A DNA stretch of 46,220 nt from Promethearchaeota archaeon (GCA_019058015.1 JAHLWH010000095.1:1-46220), one strand, 5' to 3'. Shown: positions 17,913-27,900, counted from the first letter of the stretch. The notes: generated by a model from the sequence alone, not told the origin. A program made the numbers and translations.

Positions 17913-18554
17913 CTAACCTTTTTTTAAAAAAAAGATCCAATAACCACTTCTTTTAAGTTTTATTTCTATTTCCATATCGGAGAGTGTATCTGAGAGAATT
18001 TCAAATATATTTTTTGCACCAATTGTTCTTCTTATAACAAATTGAAAAGTACCTCCTTTTTTTAAATAATAAGGGACTAAATAACAAAAATTTAAAAACT
18101 CTTTTTTGCCCTTTTTTAAAGGAGGATTTGAATAAATTCCATCAAATTTTAAATTTTCAGATTTTATGAGGTCAAAATAAGAATTATTAAAGATTTTAAC
18201 ATTTTTAACACGATTAATTTTAACATTTTCTCTAGCACACCAAATTGCCCTACTGTTTATATCGATCATGTATACGGTACTATCTGGATTTTCTTTCGCT
18301 AATACAATGCCTATTGGTCCATATCCACAACCCATATCTAAAAGTAAGGCATTGTTAGGTGGTATTTGCATGTATCTTATAAATGTTTTCGTTCCAAGAT
18401 CAATTTTTCGATAGCTAAAAATCCCCGAGGAAGTTTTAAATATATACAAATGTCCTCGTAAACTTTCTGAAATTGAATAAGTTTTTAAAATTGATTGAGG
18501 TGATTTTGAAAAATAATGAGAATTATTTTTATCTTTCATTTGAATTCCGTCCAT
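17913..18554 (-). CDS. RsmC-like class I SAM methyltransferase
   Basis: 213-residue Rossmann-fold methyltransferase of the RsmC group (COG2813), which modifies guanine N2 in small-subunit rRNA in bacteria. Motif I is LLLDMGCGYGPIGIVLA, an acidic residue follows at the end of strand 2 (VYMIDIN), and the catalytic tetrapeptide region is YSNPPLKKGKKE, where NPP is typical of amino-group methylation. The N-terminal HYFSKSPQS matches the HYYS/HYFS start of archaeal members. Its first 19 bases overlap the end of cbf5, so the two are co-translated, which supports an rRNA target. The exact base is not known. Confidence 0.85.
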   Translation of the reverse strand: MDGIQMKDKNNSHYFSKSPQSILKTYSISESLRGHLYIFKTSSGIFSYRKIDLGTKTFIRYMQIPPNNALLLDMGCGYGPIGIVLAKENPDSTVYMIDINSRAIWCARENVKINRVKNVKIFNNSYFDLIKSENLKFDGIYSNPPLKKGKKEFLNFCYLVPYYLKKGGTFQFVIRRTIGAKNIFEILSDTLSDMEIEIKLKRSGYWIFFLKKG

Positions 18555-19513
18555 CGTGGGTAAGTTCTTCTTTTCATAAAGACTTTATTGATTTTTACCA
18601 TAATACCTGAATTTGCTTTATAAATTTTCATACCACTCTTTAAAGCTGTTCCAAAAGCAATCAATTCATTTTTTTGGGTCATGATTGCAACTATAGTGCC
18701 TTTTTGAATTGAGGCATCAACATATAATATACCCGGAGATGTTAAATTTGCTCCATGACATAGTGCATCAACAGCACTATCTCTAACGATTATTTTTGGA
18801 AAAGATTTAGTGATTATCTCGAGAGGTTGAATAACTTTTCGTAAGTAAAATTCATCTCCTTCCTCTCTAAAAATAGTGACTGCATCCTTTAAATTCTGTA
18901 GAGTAATTAATGTTTTATTTTCTTCGAAAACACTAGATTTGGTCCTTCTTAACTCAACCATATGGGCTCCGCTACATAATGCTTCTCCAAGATCAAAACA
19001 TAATTTTCTAATATAGGTGCCAGCTTGGCAACCAACTCTAAATATAACATATTGCCCTTGAATATCTAAAATATTATTATAATAAATCTCTCTAATCCGT
19101 AATTTTCTCGCAACAGAAGACTTTAAGGGAGGTCTTTGATATATTTTTCCTGTGAATAATGAAAATAAACTTCTAATTTGTCTTTCTGAAATTGGAGAAT
19201 GAAAAAAAATGACACAAACATATTCTTTTTTTGAATTTAATAAGTAAGAAACTGCTTTTGTTGATTTATTTATGGCACAAGGCAATATCCCGGTTACTTT
19301 TGGGTCTAAAGTCCCACCATGCCCAGTTTTTTGTACTCCTAAGATTTTTCGTACCCAAGTTACCACTTCATGACTTGTGGGTCCTTTTGGTTTATCAAGG
19401 TTAATAATTCCATAATTTATATATGTTTCGATATCCCGATCTTCAGGTTTACAACCATAATTTTCGTTTATTGGTGATTCTGATTTAATTAAGAGCTGAT
19501 CTTGAAATTTCAT
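18536..19513 (-). CDS. cbf5: rRNA/tRNA pseudouridine synthase Cbf5
   Basis: Catalytic subunit of the archaeal H/ACA guide-RNA particle (with L7Ae, Nop10 and Gar1), converting uridine to pseudouridine in rRNA; it can also act on tRNA U55. Residues about 35-60 hold INLDKPKGPTSHEVVTWV, then GHGGTLDPKVTGILP with the catalytic Asp in TLDP. The middle includes CQAGTYIRKLCFDLGEAL and GAHMVELRRTKSS. A PUA domain follows from about 235 (PKIIVRDSAVDALCHGANL). At 325 residues it is close to other archaeal Cbf5 proteins. The overlap with the next methyltransferase suggests a ribosome-biogenesis operon that leads into rpoH-rpoB. Confidence 0.94.
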   Translation of the reverse strand: MKFQDQLLIKSESPINENYGCKPEDRDIETYINYGIINLDKPKGPTSHEVVTWVRKILGVQKTGHGGTLDPKVTGILPCAINKSTKAVSYLLNSKKEYVCVIFFHSPISERQIRSLFSLFTGKIYQRPPLKSSVARKLRIREIYYNNILDIQGQYVIFRVGCQAGTYIRKLCFDLGEALCSGAHMVELRRTKSSVFEENKTLITLQNLKDAVTIFREEGDEFYLRKVIQPLEIITKSFPKIIVRDSAVDALCHGANLTSPGILYVDASIQKGTIVAIMTQKNELIAFGTALKSGMKIYKANSGIMVKINKVFMKRRTYPRWTEFK

Positions 19514-19598
19514 GCTTATTATTGTTTAAATAATACATATTTAATTAATTTATGAACATAGTGAAAAGAATTTATTTTATTAGAAGTATGATTTTAAG

Positions 19599-19672
19599 CG
19601 GGCTTGAGGGGAGTTGAACCCCCGACCTGCGGGTTAAAAGCCCGTTGCGCTACCTGACTGCGCCACAAGCCC
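19599..19672 (-). tRNA. tRNA-Lys (anticodon TTT)
   Basis: Reverse-strand cloverleaf with acceptor GGGCTTG/CAAGCCC, D-stem GCGC/GCGC, anticodon loop CTTTTAA (anticodon TTT), anticodon stem with an A-C mismatch at its top, T-stem GGGGG... with loop TTCAACT, and discriminator G. CCA is not encoded and there is no intron. The 74-nt length is normal. Confidence 0.95.
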
Positions 19673-19758
19673 TTATATTATTTTTTTCTTTAGAAGTTAT
19701 AGATTTGATTTAATTATAATATTAAACAAAATAAAAATTTTATTAATTCTTTTTCTTT

Positions 19759-20784
19759 TCATGCACCGTTAAAATGCTCATAGCTAAAATCTTTTAGGAC
19801 ATTTCTTTTACCATCTTTAATAATATAAATTTTATTTTCTGCTATTACTTTTCCTATTGGAATAAGGTATCCACTTTGATCTTTAATTAATTGTGCGGCT
19901 TTATTAAAATCACTGGGGTCAATTGTGAAAAGATGGATAAATTCTTCCCCACCATTAAATATTAATTTTTCAAAAGAGATATTAAATTTTTCAGAATATT
20001 CTTTAACAAATTTTTCTGTTGGAACATCATTGAGGTTAATTTCAAAACCAAGATTATTATTTGCTTTAGTAAGTTCTTTTAGAGATTTTGCTAATCCATC
20101 AGAAGAGTCAATACTTGACGTTGCTAATTTGTTTTCTGCTAGAATTTTACCTTCTATTTTGCTAACCGAAGGATTAAGAACAGAATCGATTGCTTTTTTA
20201 TACTTTAGATTAGAAAAATCTCCAAATTTATTTAAAATAATATTAAAACCAACTCCAGTAAGACCAAAACACCCATTTATGCATAAAAGATCCCCAACTT
20301 TCATTCCTTTTCTGTAGATTATTTTGTTTTTTTGTCCGAATCCGAATACAGTCGGGTTTATAATTATCTCATCTTTAGTTTCATTAAGATCTCCTCCTAG
20401 ATACTTCAAATTAAATTTTTTACAAGTCTCAATTATTCCTTTCATAAGTTCTTTGAAATCGGCTAGTGTCATATTATTTGGAAGTCCTAAAGAGATTATT
20501 ACAGCTACTGGTGTGATTCCCTTTACTAGTAGATCACTAATATTCATAATAATTGATTTTCGTCCGATATGAAAGGGGGTCATTTGATGGGGAACATCTG
20601 AAGTAGAAACGAGCATATCGGTATTTATGACAACGTAATTTTGATTTAGATTACCTTTAATTTTCAAATTCATAAAAAAAGCATCATCATTTTGTATTTT
20701 TTCACCGGTCTTTTCAAAAATTAATTGTTCGATAATCTCAATGATTTTTGATTCCCCAAGTTCTTTGAGAGTTAATCTTTTCAT
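19759..20784 (-). CDS. thiL: thiamine-monophosphate kinase
   Basis: Phosphorylates thiamine monophosphate to thiamine diphosphate with ATP, the last step of cofactor synthesis. 341 residues, PurM-like fold. Metal- and phosphate-binding motifs of the family are visible: NDDAFFM near residue 38, NTDMLV, the helix NISDLLVKGITPVAVIISLG, GGDLNETKDEIIINPTVFG, and the C-terminal half with TSSIDSSDGLAKSL and NGGEEFIHLF. It starts with ATG 20784 (MKRLTLKELGESKII), where LKELGE is the standard opening. It lies between tRNA-Lys and tRNA-Thr and has no partner genes of thiamine synthesis in the window. Confidence 0.93.
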   Translation of the reverse strand: MKRLTLKELGESKIIEIIEQLIFEKTGEKIQNDDAFFMNLKIKGNLNQNYVVINTDMLVSTSDVPHQMTPFHIGRKSIIMNISDLLVKGITPVAVIISLGLPNNMTLADFKELMKGIIETCKKFNLKYLGGDLNETKDEIIINPTVFGFGQKNKIIYRKGMKVGDLLCINGCFGLTGVGFNIILNKFGDFSNLKYKKAIDSVLNPSVSKIEGKILAENKLATSSIDSSDGLAKSLKELTKANNNLGFEINLNDVPTEKFVKEYSEKFNISFEKLIFNGGEEFIHLFTIDPSDFNKAAQLIKDQSGYLIPIGKVIAENKIYIIKDGKRNVLKDFSYEHFNGA

Positions 20785-20872
20785 TGCTTTTCTTGAGTAT
20801 GCTTTTCTGAAAAAAAATTTATAACTACTTTAAAATTATTATTATTTAATTTTTAAAGGTATTTATAAAAAT

Positions 20873-20969
20873 GCCTCTGTAGCCTAGTGGTATAGCGTCT
20901 GATATGTATATGTATTAAAGCACAGAAGTCGTAATCAGAAGGTCGAGGGTTCAATTCCCTCCAGAGGCT
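20873..20969 (+). tRNA. tRNA-Thr (anticodon CGT) with a 25-nt intron
   Basis: Acceptor GCCTCTG/CAGAGGC, anticodon stem TCTGA/TCAGA, T-arm GAGGG-TTCAATT-CCCTC, discriminator T as usual for archaeal Thr. Between the two halves of the anticodon stem there are 32 bases instead of 7. Removing 25 bases (best fit 20904-20928) leaves the loop T-T-CGT-AA, so the intron sits between positions 32 and 33, or at 31/32 by an equivalent cut, not at the usual 37/38. The D-stem is weak, with only two standard pairs visible. CCA is not encoded. Confidence 0.85.
20904..20928 (+). other. tRNA-Thr intron, non-canonical position
   Basis: A 25-base insertion in the anticodon loop, AT-rich in its first half and ending CACAGAAG. 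The boundary is ambiguous by one base. The mature tRNA is only sensible when it is removed. I could not draw a convincing bulge-helix-bulge by eye. Confidence 0.6.
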
Positions 20970-20975
20970 TTATTG

Positions 20976-21983
20976 TTATATTTCTTTAACGGTAAGAAAT
21001 TTATCAATCATTTGGAATGCAAGCATTTCAAATGCATCATTTACTCCTGTCCCATCTTTCGCAGAAGTTTCAAAATATGAGAGGCCTAATTCTTTTGCTA
21101 GTGCTTTTGCTTCTTCTTTTGTTACATCTCTCTGGTCTATTAAATCACTTTTATTCCCTACTAAAATTAATGATGTTTTCTTCGAATCTTTTAATATTTC
21201 TTCATGCCATTTCTTTATTTTATCAAAAGTATCTCTTCTCGCTACATCAAATACTAGTAATCCTGTTTCAGAATTTCGTAGATAAGTTTGGCGAACTCGA
21301 GCGAATTGAGCTTGTCCTGCAAGATCCCATATGACGAAACGAACTTTTGTATTCAAATCTTTAAATTCACATTCTTTTTTCATAATGTTTGTGCCTATTG
21401 TTGCTTTATAACTTTCTTGGAAATTATCATGAACAAATCTCATTACCATAGATGTCTTACCAACACCACCTTCTCCCCCAAGAATTAATTTGTAAGCATA
21501 CTCTTCCGATTTTACGCCAATTTGTTGAAGTTTTCCTTCTTTTTTTGTAATTATTTCTGACCCAACCTTTTTATAAAGATTTGGTATAACGGGACTTACC
21601 TCTCGGCCATCAAATATTCTTGCAATTTTTTCTGCAGCTAAATAAGCATAGGGAAAAATGGGATCAATCATTGCAATACCATCCAAGATTGAGATAAAGA
21701 CAGCATCCTCTCCGGCTTCGCAAAAGATTAATCTATATTCCTCTGTATCAAATGTTCCTGTTCCAAAATTCCCAGAACTAAATTCTTGTGTAATTCTTTT
21801 CAATACAGGCTCGATTAGTGAAGATAAACCACCAACTATTTCCTCATCAATTTTATCTTCTCGAGATTGTGAGGCTAGGACCAATCCTTCTCTGTCCACA
21901 ATTATTGCAGCTAAAAGATCTTCTCCCACAGTATTAAAATACCATCTTAATAAAGCTTCTAATTTTTTTCTATCTATTGACAT
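20976..21983 (-). CDS. Roadblock/LC7 - small GTPase fusion protein
   Basis: 335 residues joining two modules. Residues about 4-125 form a Roadblock/LC7 (MglB-like) domain (LLAAIIVDREGLVLASQS, YRLIFCEAGEDAVFISILDG). A linker of about 35 residues leads to a Rab/Ras-like GTPase at about 163-335. The GTPase has all nucleotide motifs: P-loop G170-T177 (GEGGVGKT), switch I YKATIGTN, WDLAGQ at 219-224 with the catalytic Gln, NKSD at 277-280 and ETSAK at 305-309. The closest type is Rab. There is no C-terminal cysteine, so no prenyl anchor. Roadblock proteins act as regulators or scaffolds of such GTPases (MglB-MglA, Ragulator-Rag), so this may be a built-in regulator or a dimerisation platform. It stands alone, 6 bases from the end of tRNA-Thr. 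Confidence 0.95.
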   Translation of the reverse strand: MSIDRKKLEALLRWYFNTVGEDLLAAIIVDREGLVLASQSREDKIDEEIVGGLSSLIEPVLKRITQEFSSGNFGTGTFDTEEYRLIFCEAGEDAVFISILDGIAMIDPIFPYAYLAAEKIARIFDGREVSPVIPNLYKKVGSEIITKKEGKLQQIGVKSEEYAYKLILGGEGGVGKTSMVMRFVHDNFQESYKATIGTNIMKKECEFKDLNTKVRFVIWDLAGQAQFARVRQTYLRNSETGLLVFDVARRDTFDKIKKWHEEILKDSKKTSLILVGNKSDLIDQRDVTKEEAKALAKELGLSYFETSAKDGTGVNDAFEMLAFQMIDKFLTVKEI

Positions 21984-22195
21984 GACATAGAATTAATATA
22001 ATTATAGTTGTAATTGTAAATAATATAAAAATTAAGTAAAATATAATAAGCTTTAATAAAAATTTTTTAGATAGAATTAATAACTTATTCGGATGATAAT
22101 CTAAATATTTGTTTTTGTAATTAAATTGGAAAAATTTTTAATTTTTTATTAAAATAATTAATTGATATTTATATCTTTAAAAAATTCTAAATAAA

Positions 22196-22308
22196 GAAGG
22201 AGTCGCCAAGCATGGTCAAATCTTGATTTAGGTCAAGAGATTAGAGGTGATGGACTGAGGTTCCATTGGCGTAGGCCTTCGGGGGTTCAAATCCCCCCTC
22301 CTTCACCA
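22196..22308 (+). tRNA. tRNA-Leu (anticodon GAG) with a D-loop intron, CCA encoded
   Basis: Type II tRNA with acceptor GAAGGAG/CTCCTTC, D-stem GCC paired with GGT, anticodon stem ATGGA/TCCAT around loop CTGAGGT (anticodon GAG), a long variable arm, T-arm GGGGG-TTCAAAT-CCCCC, discriminator A and encoded CCA at 22306-22308. The D-loop is 25 bases too long: after GGTCAAA an insert (22221-22245) separates it from the 3' half of the D-stem. Removing it gives the standard Leu D-arm. Confidence 0.88.
22221..22245 (+). other. tRNA-Leu intron in the D-loop
   Basis: A 25-base insert that folds by itself: TCTTGA pairs with TCAAGA around TTTAGG, and flanking AATC and GATT can extend or replace the helix, a layout compatible with a bulge-helix-bulge splice site. 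Exact ends may shift by a few bases. Confidence 0.65.
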
Positions 22309-22378
22309 ATTTAATTTTTCAATTTTAGATAAAAATAATTAAGAAACAAAATTTCGCGTTTTCTTAATTTAAGTTTGA

Positions 22379-24778
22379 TTAAAAAATATTTTCTAACCTG
22401 TTAATTATGTCATTTTGAATTGGTGTTCCAAGATCAATAAATGAAGCATTATATCCACCTACTTTTACGATTAAATCAATAAATTTTTCAGGATGTTTCT
22501 GAGCATCTTTAAGAGTTTCTGTTGAAACTACATTTGGTTGAATTTGCATACCCCCTGAATCAAAGTAGGATTTTAATAAAAAATAAAATTTGTCTATGTT
22601 TTCCTCCTTTTCAAGATTTTGTGGATGAATTCTAATGTTAACTGCAACTCCATTTGTAGCGTAATCATAATTTAATTTAGCTACAGAATTTAAAATGGCT
22701 GTAATTCCATTTTTTTCAACTTTGTTTACGGGAGATAAACTATTTGATATCGGTTCCATCGCTTTTCTTCCATCAGCAGTGGGTCTGGTAAAAAATCCTT
22801 CCATAACGTGTATTCCCATTGAGTATGCTCCAGCATTATATCTACCTCCTCTGAGTGGTACATGTTTAACAACTTCAGAATTAAATAAATCCCATAACTC
22901 TATTGCAAGAGAATCAATACTTTTTTTATCATTACCCCATTTATCATAGTTGTTAATCAATTTTTGTCGAAATAATTCTTTATCTTTAAAATTAGAATTC
23001 ATAATTTGAATGAATTCAGGAAGCGATATTAGGTTTTCTTCATATACTACTTTTTTAATGTTATATAATGAATCGACTAATGTTGCAAAACCATACCCGG
23101 TTATGGAAGAAAAGTTATATTTTGCACCTCCACAAACATAATCCTTCCCACTCTCCATACATCCTTTTAATGTAGCTGAAATGAATGGATCTTGAAAGTA
23201 TTTCATTACTTCAATATCACCCACTTCTGCTATTTTTACTGACTTATTTATATTAAATTTTAATTGATGAATAAAGGCTTCTAAAAGATTTTCAAAAGTT
23301 TTAAAGATTGTTGGATCTCCAGTCTGTAATCCATCAACCATTTTTGACATATTACTATACCCATTATTCAAAGTTAATTCTAAAACACCAGGTAAATTCA
23401 GAAACATTCGAGCAGTTGCTTCAAAACTGTTACCTTGACCAGTAGGTTCAACGCATCCAATTAAAACATAATCTCGAGCATCTTCTAAAGAATATCCTGC
23501 TTTAACCAATGATGGGACTATAATATCATCATTATAAAATGCTATTCCTGAAGTATATTTGAAAACTTTTATTACTTCTTTAAAAAATTCTTTTGGTGTA
23601 TTTTTGTGTATTCTCACCGATAAGTCCGTAGTAAAAATCTTTAGATTTTTATAAGCTTCAAGAAAGAGATAAGAAAGATCATTTGTAGCATCAACTCTAT
23701 TTTTATCCATCCCAGAAATAGTTATTGTTTGAGTATTTTGACCTAGTGCATTGGCAACCATTGTATAATCTGTTGGTAATATTGTAACATTCCAAGTTAA
23801 TTTTAAATTTAATTCTTCTATTAATTCTAAAGCAAATTTGTGAGTAATCTTATTTTGTTTTAAATCTTTTTGATAATAGGGCCATAAAATTTGATCTAAT
23901 CTTCCTAAAGCGATAACACTTCTATTATAAATGATGTTCGCTATATTTTGAGTAAACCATATACACTGAATTGCCTCATAGAAGGAATCAGGAGGTTTTT
24001 GACCAATTTTTTTCATCATTTCTGCAATGGTTTCAAGCTCATTTTTTCTCTGGTTATTTTTTTCATTATATGCTTTTGCATAAGCAAGATCTGAATAACG
24101 TAATGAAAAATCAATGGCTGCTTTATAATATATCTTTACAGTTTCATAAAAATCGTTTTTTTCCTGATATTTATGATCATTCTTATCTAGTAGTTTTTGA
24201 TATGATTCAGCTTCTTTAATTATTCCAGCATAACCTAGTTTTAGCAATTTTTCATAACCAGCAGATAAATGACCTTCTGAAGTTCCTATTTGGATAGCGA
24301 TATTAGGAGCGACAGCATCTAACTTTCTAGTACTACTGATAAGCTTTTCATCAACCAATCGTTGATATATAATATTACTATATAAAGATTTTCCCTTCCA
24401 AAATGGATCAAGCTCTAATAAATCATCAATTTCATGATTTTCAATTTGGAAAGGTTGAAGTTTTCTTTTTCCGAATTTTAAAATACTACTACGTTTACTA
24501 AAATTATCATCATAGGAAAGTAAATCTAAATTGATTTTATCGCCTAAATTTTTACTCGTTTCATTTCCGACAAGCAATTCATCATTTCTAATAAAAATAG
24601 TCATGTTCTTCAAAGTGTGTGCAAGTGCCTGAGCTCTTTTCAAAATTTCAGGGTCTTCTTTATTTTCTTTATATATTTCGGTAAAGAATTTAATACGTTC
24701 TATGCATAAATCATAATTACTTGAAAGAAGATCCATTTTTAACTTGATGGTTCTTTGCAGTGGGTTTTCAGTGCTCAA
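22379..24778 (-). CDS. glycyl-radical enzyme, PFL/dehydratase type, substrate unknown
   Basis: 799-residue glycyl-radical enzyme of the pyruvate-formate-lyase / B12-independent dehydratase group. It has a PFL-like N-terminal domain, the thiyl-radical loop IGCVEPTGQGNSFEATARM with Cys442, and the C-terminal radical loop VKVGGYNASF with Gly775. The usual Arg before V-x-G-Y is Lys here. A single Cys followed by V-E-P is the pattern of dehydratases and C-C/C-N/C-O lyases; true PFL has two adjacent Cys, so formate lyase activity is unlikely. Substrate contacts cannot be read by eye. The required radical-SAM activase is not next to it. It lies between tRNA-Leu and the PolD large subunit with no metabolic neighbours and no shell-protein signal sequence. 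Confidence 0.9.
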   Translation of the reverse strand: MSTENPLQRTIKLKMDLLSSNYDLCIERIKFFTEIYKENKEDPEILKRAQALAHTLKNMTIFIRNDELLVGNETSKNLGDKINLDLLSYDDNFSKRSSILKFGKRKLQPFQIENHEIDDLLELDPFWKGKSLYSNIIYQRLVDEKLISSTRKLDAVAPNIAIQIGTSEGHLSAGYEKLLKLGYAGIIKEAESYQKLLDKNDHKYQEKNDFYETVKIYYKAAIDFSLRYSDLAYAKAYNEKNNQRKNELETIAEMMKKIGQKPPDSFYEAIQCIWFTQNIANIIYNRSVIALGRLDQILWPYYQKDLKQNKITHKFALELIEELNLKLTWNVTILPTDYTMVANALGQNTQTITISGMDKNRVDATNDLSYLFLEAYKNLKIFTTDLSVRIHKNTPKEFFKEVIKVFKYTSGIAFYNDDIIVPSLVKAGYSLEDARDYVLIGCVEPTGQGNSFEATARMFLNLPGVLELTLNNGYSNMSKMVDGLQTGDPTIFKTFENLLEAFIHQLKFNINKSVKIAEVGDIEVMKYFQDPFISATLKGCMESGKDYVCGGAKYNFSSITGYGFATLVDSLYNIKKVVYEENLISLPEFIQIMNSNFKDKELFRQKLINNYDKWGNDKKSIDSLAIELWDLFNSEVVKHVPLRGGRYNAGAYSMGIHVMEGFFTRPTADGRKAMEPISNSLSPVNKVEKNGITAILNSVAKLNYDYATNGVAVNIRIHPQNLEKEENIDKFYFLLKSYFDSGGMQIQPNVVSTETLKDAQKHPEKFIDLIVKVGGYNASFIDLGTPIQNDIINRLENIF

Positions 24779-24969
24779 TCTAAAACCAATACCTTTCTTT
24801 AAACACTATTTTTTTTTGTGGATTCTTAAGTAAAATATTAATTACATTTACTATTTCTTATAATTTTAACATAATTTTGCTTATTTAAAAAATCAATTGT
24901 AATATTTATTTAGATTTTTTTTAATCGTATTTTAATAGAAGTGAGTAAAAAATTTGATTTAAGATAGGA

Positions 24970-27900
24970 TTAGAAAAAGTCTGATAAATGATGTTGCCTA
25001 ATTTTTGGATTGTTAGCTACAGATTTTACGTATGACTCAATTAATTCCATTCTTTGTTTAGTATAATTATCTAAATCAAATTCTTTTATTATTTTTAATG
25101 AGCGGGAAATATATTTTTCGATCCCACCACGATTCACTGTTAAGATGATTTTTCCACCACATTTACATATACCTCCTGTGTATAAAGGTGGGGTTCTATA
25201 TTTTTCATTACATTTAACACACCTAAAGTTTTGATTGGTGAATGAACGCAGGTTTCCAAGAATGTCAGGAGTTAAATGAGTTTTTAAAATTCTTCTGGCA
25301 ACATCTTGGACATTTACAGACTTTATGATTTTTGCCAAATATAATTGAGCATGTATTTTTTCATCTATTTTTTCATATAATTTATAGGCCGTAGTAAGAG
25401 GGCCAGCATTAATTGATTCAGTGGGATGAGTGAATCCAAGTTGTTCAAATTGGAGTTCAGATCCGAGACGTGTGCTTTCCAATTCCATTTTATCAATTAT
25501 TTCAATAGGATCCAAATATTTCTCTGTACTTTCATAAAATTCTAAGGGATATTGATAAAGAGTATCAATGTTATGGGCCTCTGAATCAATTTCATTTGGG
25601 TCAAGCCTTACTGATATAACAAGTGGTTCATCCATTTTTCCTCCAATTTTACTTGGAAGATAATGCAGTGAAAAATTAAGTAAACAATCCATTAATAGCA
25701 TCAATCCATCTTCATCCCCATCACAATTACGACGTTTCGCAGCATGCCAGAAAGGGTGTGCGTAAATAGCCCTAGCTGATGAAAAGCCAATAGCTCTCCC
25801 AATTATTCCTGCAGAAGTATGGGGTGCTAAACCTATAAAGATTTGGCCTATTAAATCAGATTTATTCTTAATATTATAAAATGGATTTATATTATAGAAA
25901 GTTTTCAATTCTTCATCAAGAAAATTGGCAACTTTTCCAAAATATTTTGCACTATGTTCAGACAAAAGAATATCTTGTACTTTTAATTCAAGAATTTGTT
26001 CATCTTTTTCAAGAGGTTTCCCATAAATGTCATATAAATAACCAAATTCAATTAGTTTCTTTATAGAAGTTCCAATTTCATTTGGTTTGAAGTGTGTCAA
26101 TGGGAGATCAGTTGCATCATAACGAATTGTGCCATCTTTATATACAAAAACTCCGTGTAATGCTCTCAAGATTCCTTTTTGGAGTGGTTCTGCAACTTTC
26201 ATTAAATTTGTAAGCCCATATACACCCTTGACATTAGGAAGAGAATGATTTATCTCTTTCATAATTGAATTAATATATTTTTTAAAATTGAATAATGCTG
26301 GAGTTGAGTTTTTCAGCATTCCGTTACAATATGGACAAGATACATTTTTTGCATCAACGAATTTCTTGCAATTAGGGCAAAATTTTTGGAATTTTGTGTG
26401 AGTTCCACATGTGTTGCATTTATTAAAAATAGTAATCGTATTACAATTAGGGCATTTTTTTCTGCAAATATCAATTTTGATCTTACCCAATTCAATTGCT
26501 TTTTGAATAGTACGAGAGCTGCCTACTTTTTTACTTAAGGGAAATAATACATGAATTGGAGGTTTCATTTTTTTTTCTTCAGATTTTTCTGGTCGCCCCA
26601 TCCGGGATCCTATATAATGGTAACACATATTTTTGACTTTCGTGGCAGATACTGAATTGAATAAGTCAAAGATATTTGATATTTTAGAGAGATCAATATC
26701 TTTTCTTGATTTTAAACCGAAAATTTCCTCATAGATTTTATTTTTTGCCTTGCTAAATACAATTTTATTGTCAATAATTCTATGCGGGATAAAAGCTTTC
26801 TCTAGGATAGATTTAATTTCTGGAATTATATCCAAAGTTAAAATCCCATTTTTATAATTATCTATAATGACCTTTCTTAATGAGATGATTTCTTTTAATG
26901 TTAAGTTATTCCAAAAATCAGTATAAACCGGATGAAGTGGAATATTTAGAATTTTACTAATAGCAATTGCTTCTTCCGCAGAGGGTATCTTTTTAAAGAA
27001 GTCTGTATGATAAGATTTTAATCTCTCTTCCTCAATGGGAAATTTTTTAATTTTTTCTTTATTCTTTTCCAATGAATTCTTTAAATCTAGAGCCCACCAT
27101 TCTTCACAATATCCACTTGGGAGTAAAATATGATTATTTTCAACGAATTCTCCAAAACCAATAAGAATATCTCCCAAAAAGAGTATTTTTTCAATATCTT
27201 TGTACAATTCGTTAGCCATAGATTTGGTTTTTATCTTTACTACGTTTCCATTTTTTAACAGAACAATTGGTGTATCAATACTAGAAACTGGAACAATGGA
27301 GGCACTTTTTCCGGGTCTTTCTATTTTAACTTGAGTGCCAATGGCTACAAAATTATCTAAAAGAGTCATTGTTACTGGATGCATCCCGCATGCAGCCAAT
27401 CCACTATTGCGTGACCTCCCGTAACGAATTCGATGACCTCCAATTTCTGAAGGATAACTAAAGACTGGCCTTCCAGCGATAATATCAGCAATGAATTTTT
27501 CATTTTTCACAATTGTTTGATGCTTAGATATTATATTCTCTTTATTTAATTTCGATTCACCTGATTCAGATACTTTTATTAACTCATCCAGCCATTCCCA
27601 TCCACTTAAATTCATTTCCTTGGTAATCTTTTGAAGTTTGCTTTTTTTTAAAAGGATTCCGTCATTTAAGACTAAACATGCGCCACCTCTAATTCTATTA
27701 GTCTCTATTCGAGGAAGATCCCTAAAAGCTGATACCTCCTCTTTTTCTGTTGGATCTCCATTAATTTCTACTGGTAAATTTTTAACTGCAAATCTAATTT
27801 CCTCATTAGATGCGGGATATTGCAAATTTAAAATGCGATTATAAAGCTTTATTTCTTCCACCATTCGTCCAATTTCTCCCTCAGTAGCCTTATATTTAGG

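Noticed and set aside
22379..24778. Calling the glycyl-radical enzyme pyruvate formate-lyase
   Set aside because: True PFL has two adjacent catalytic Cys; here a single Cys is followed by V-E-P, as in dehydratases and lyases.
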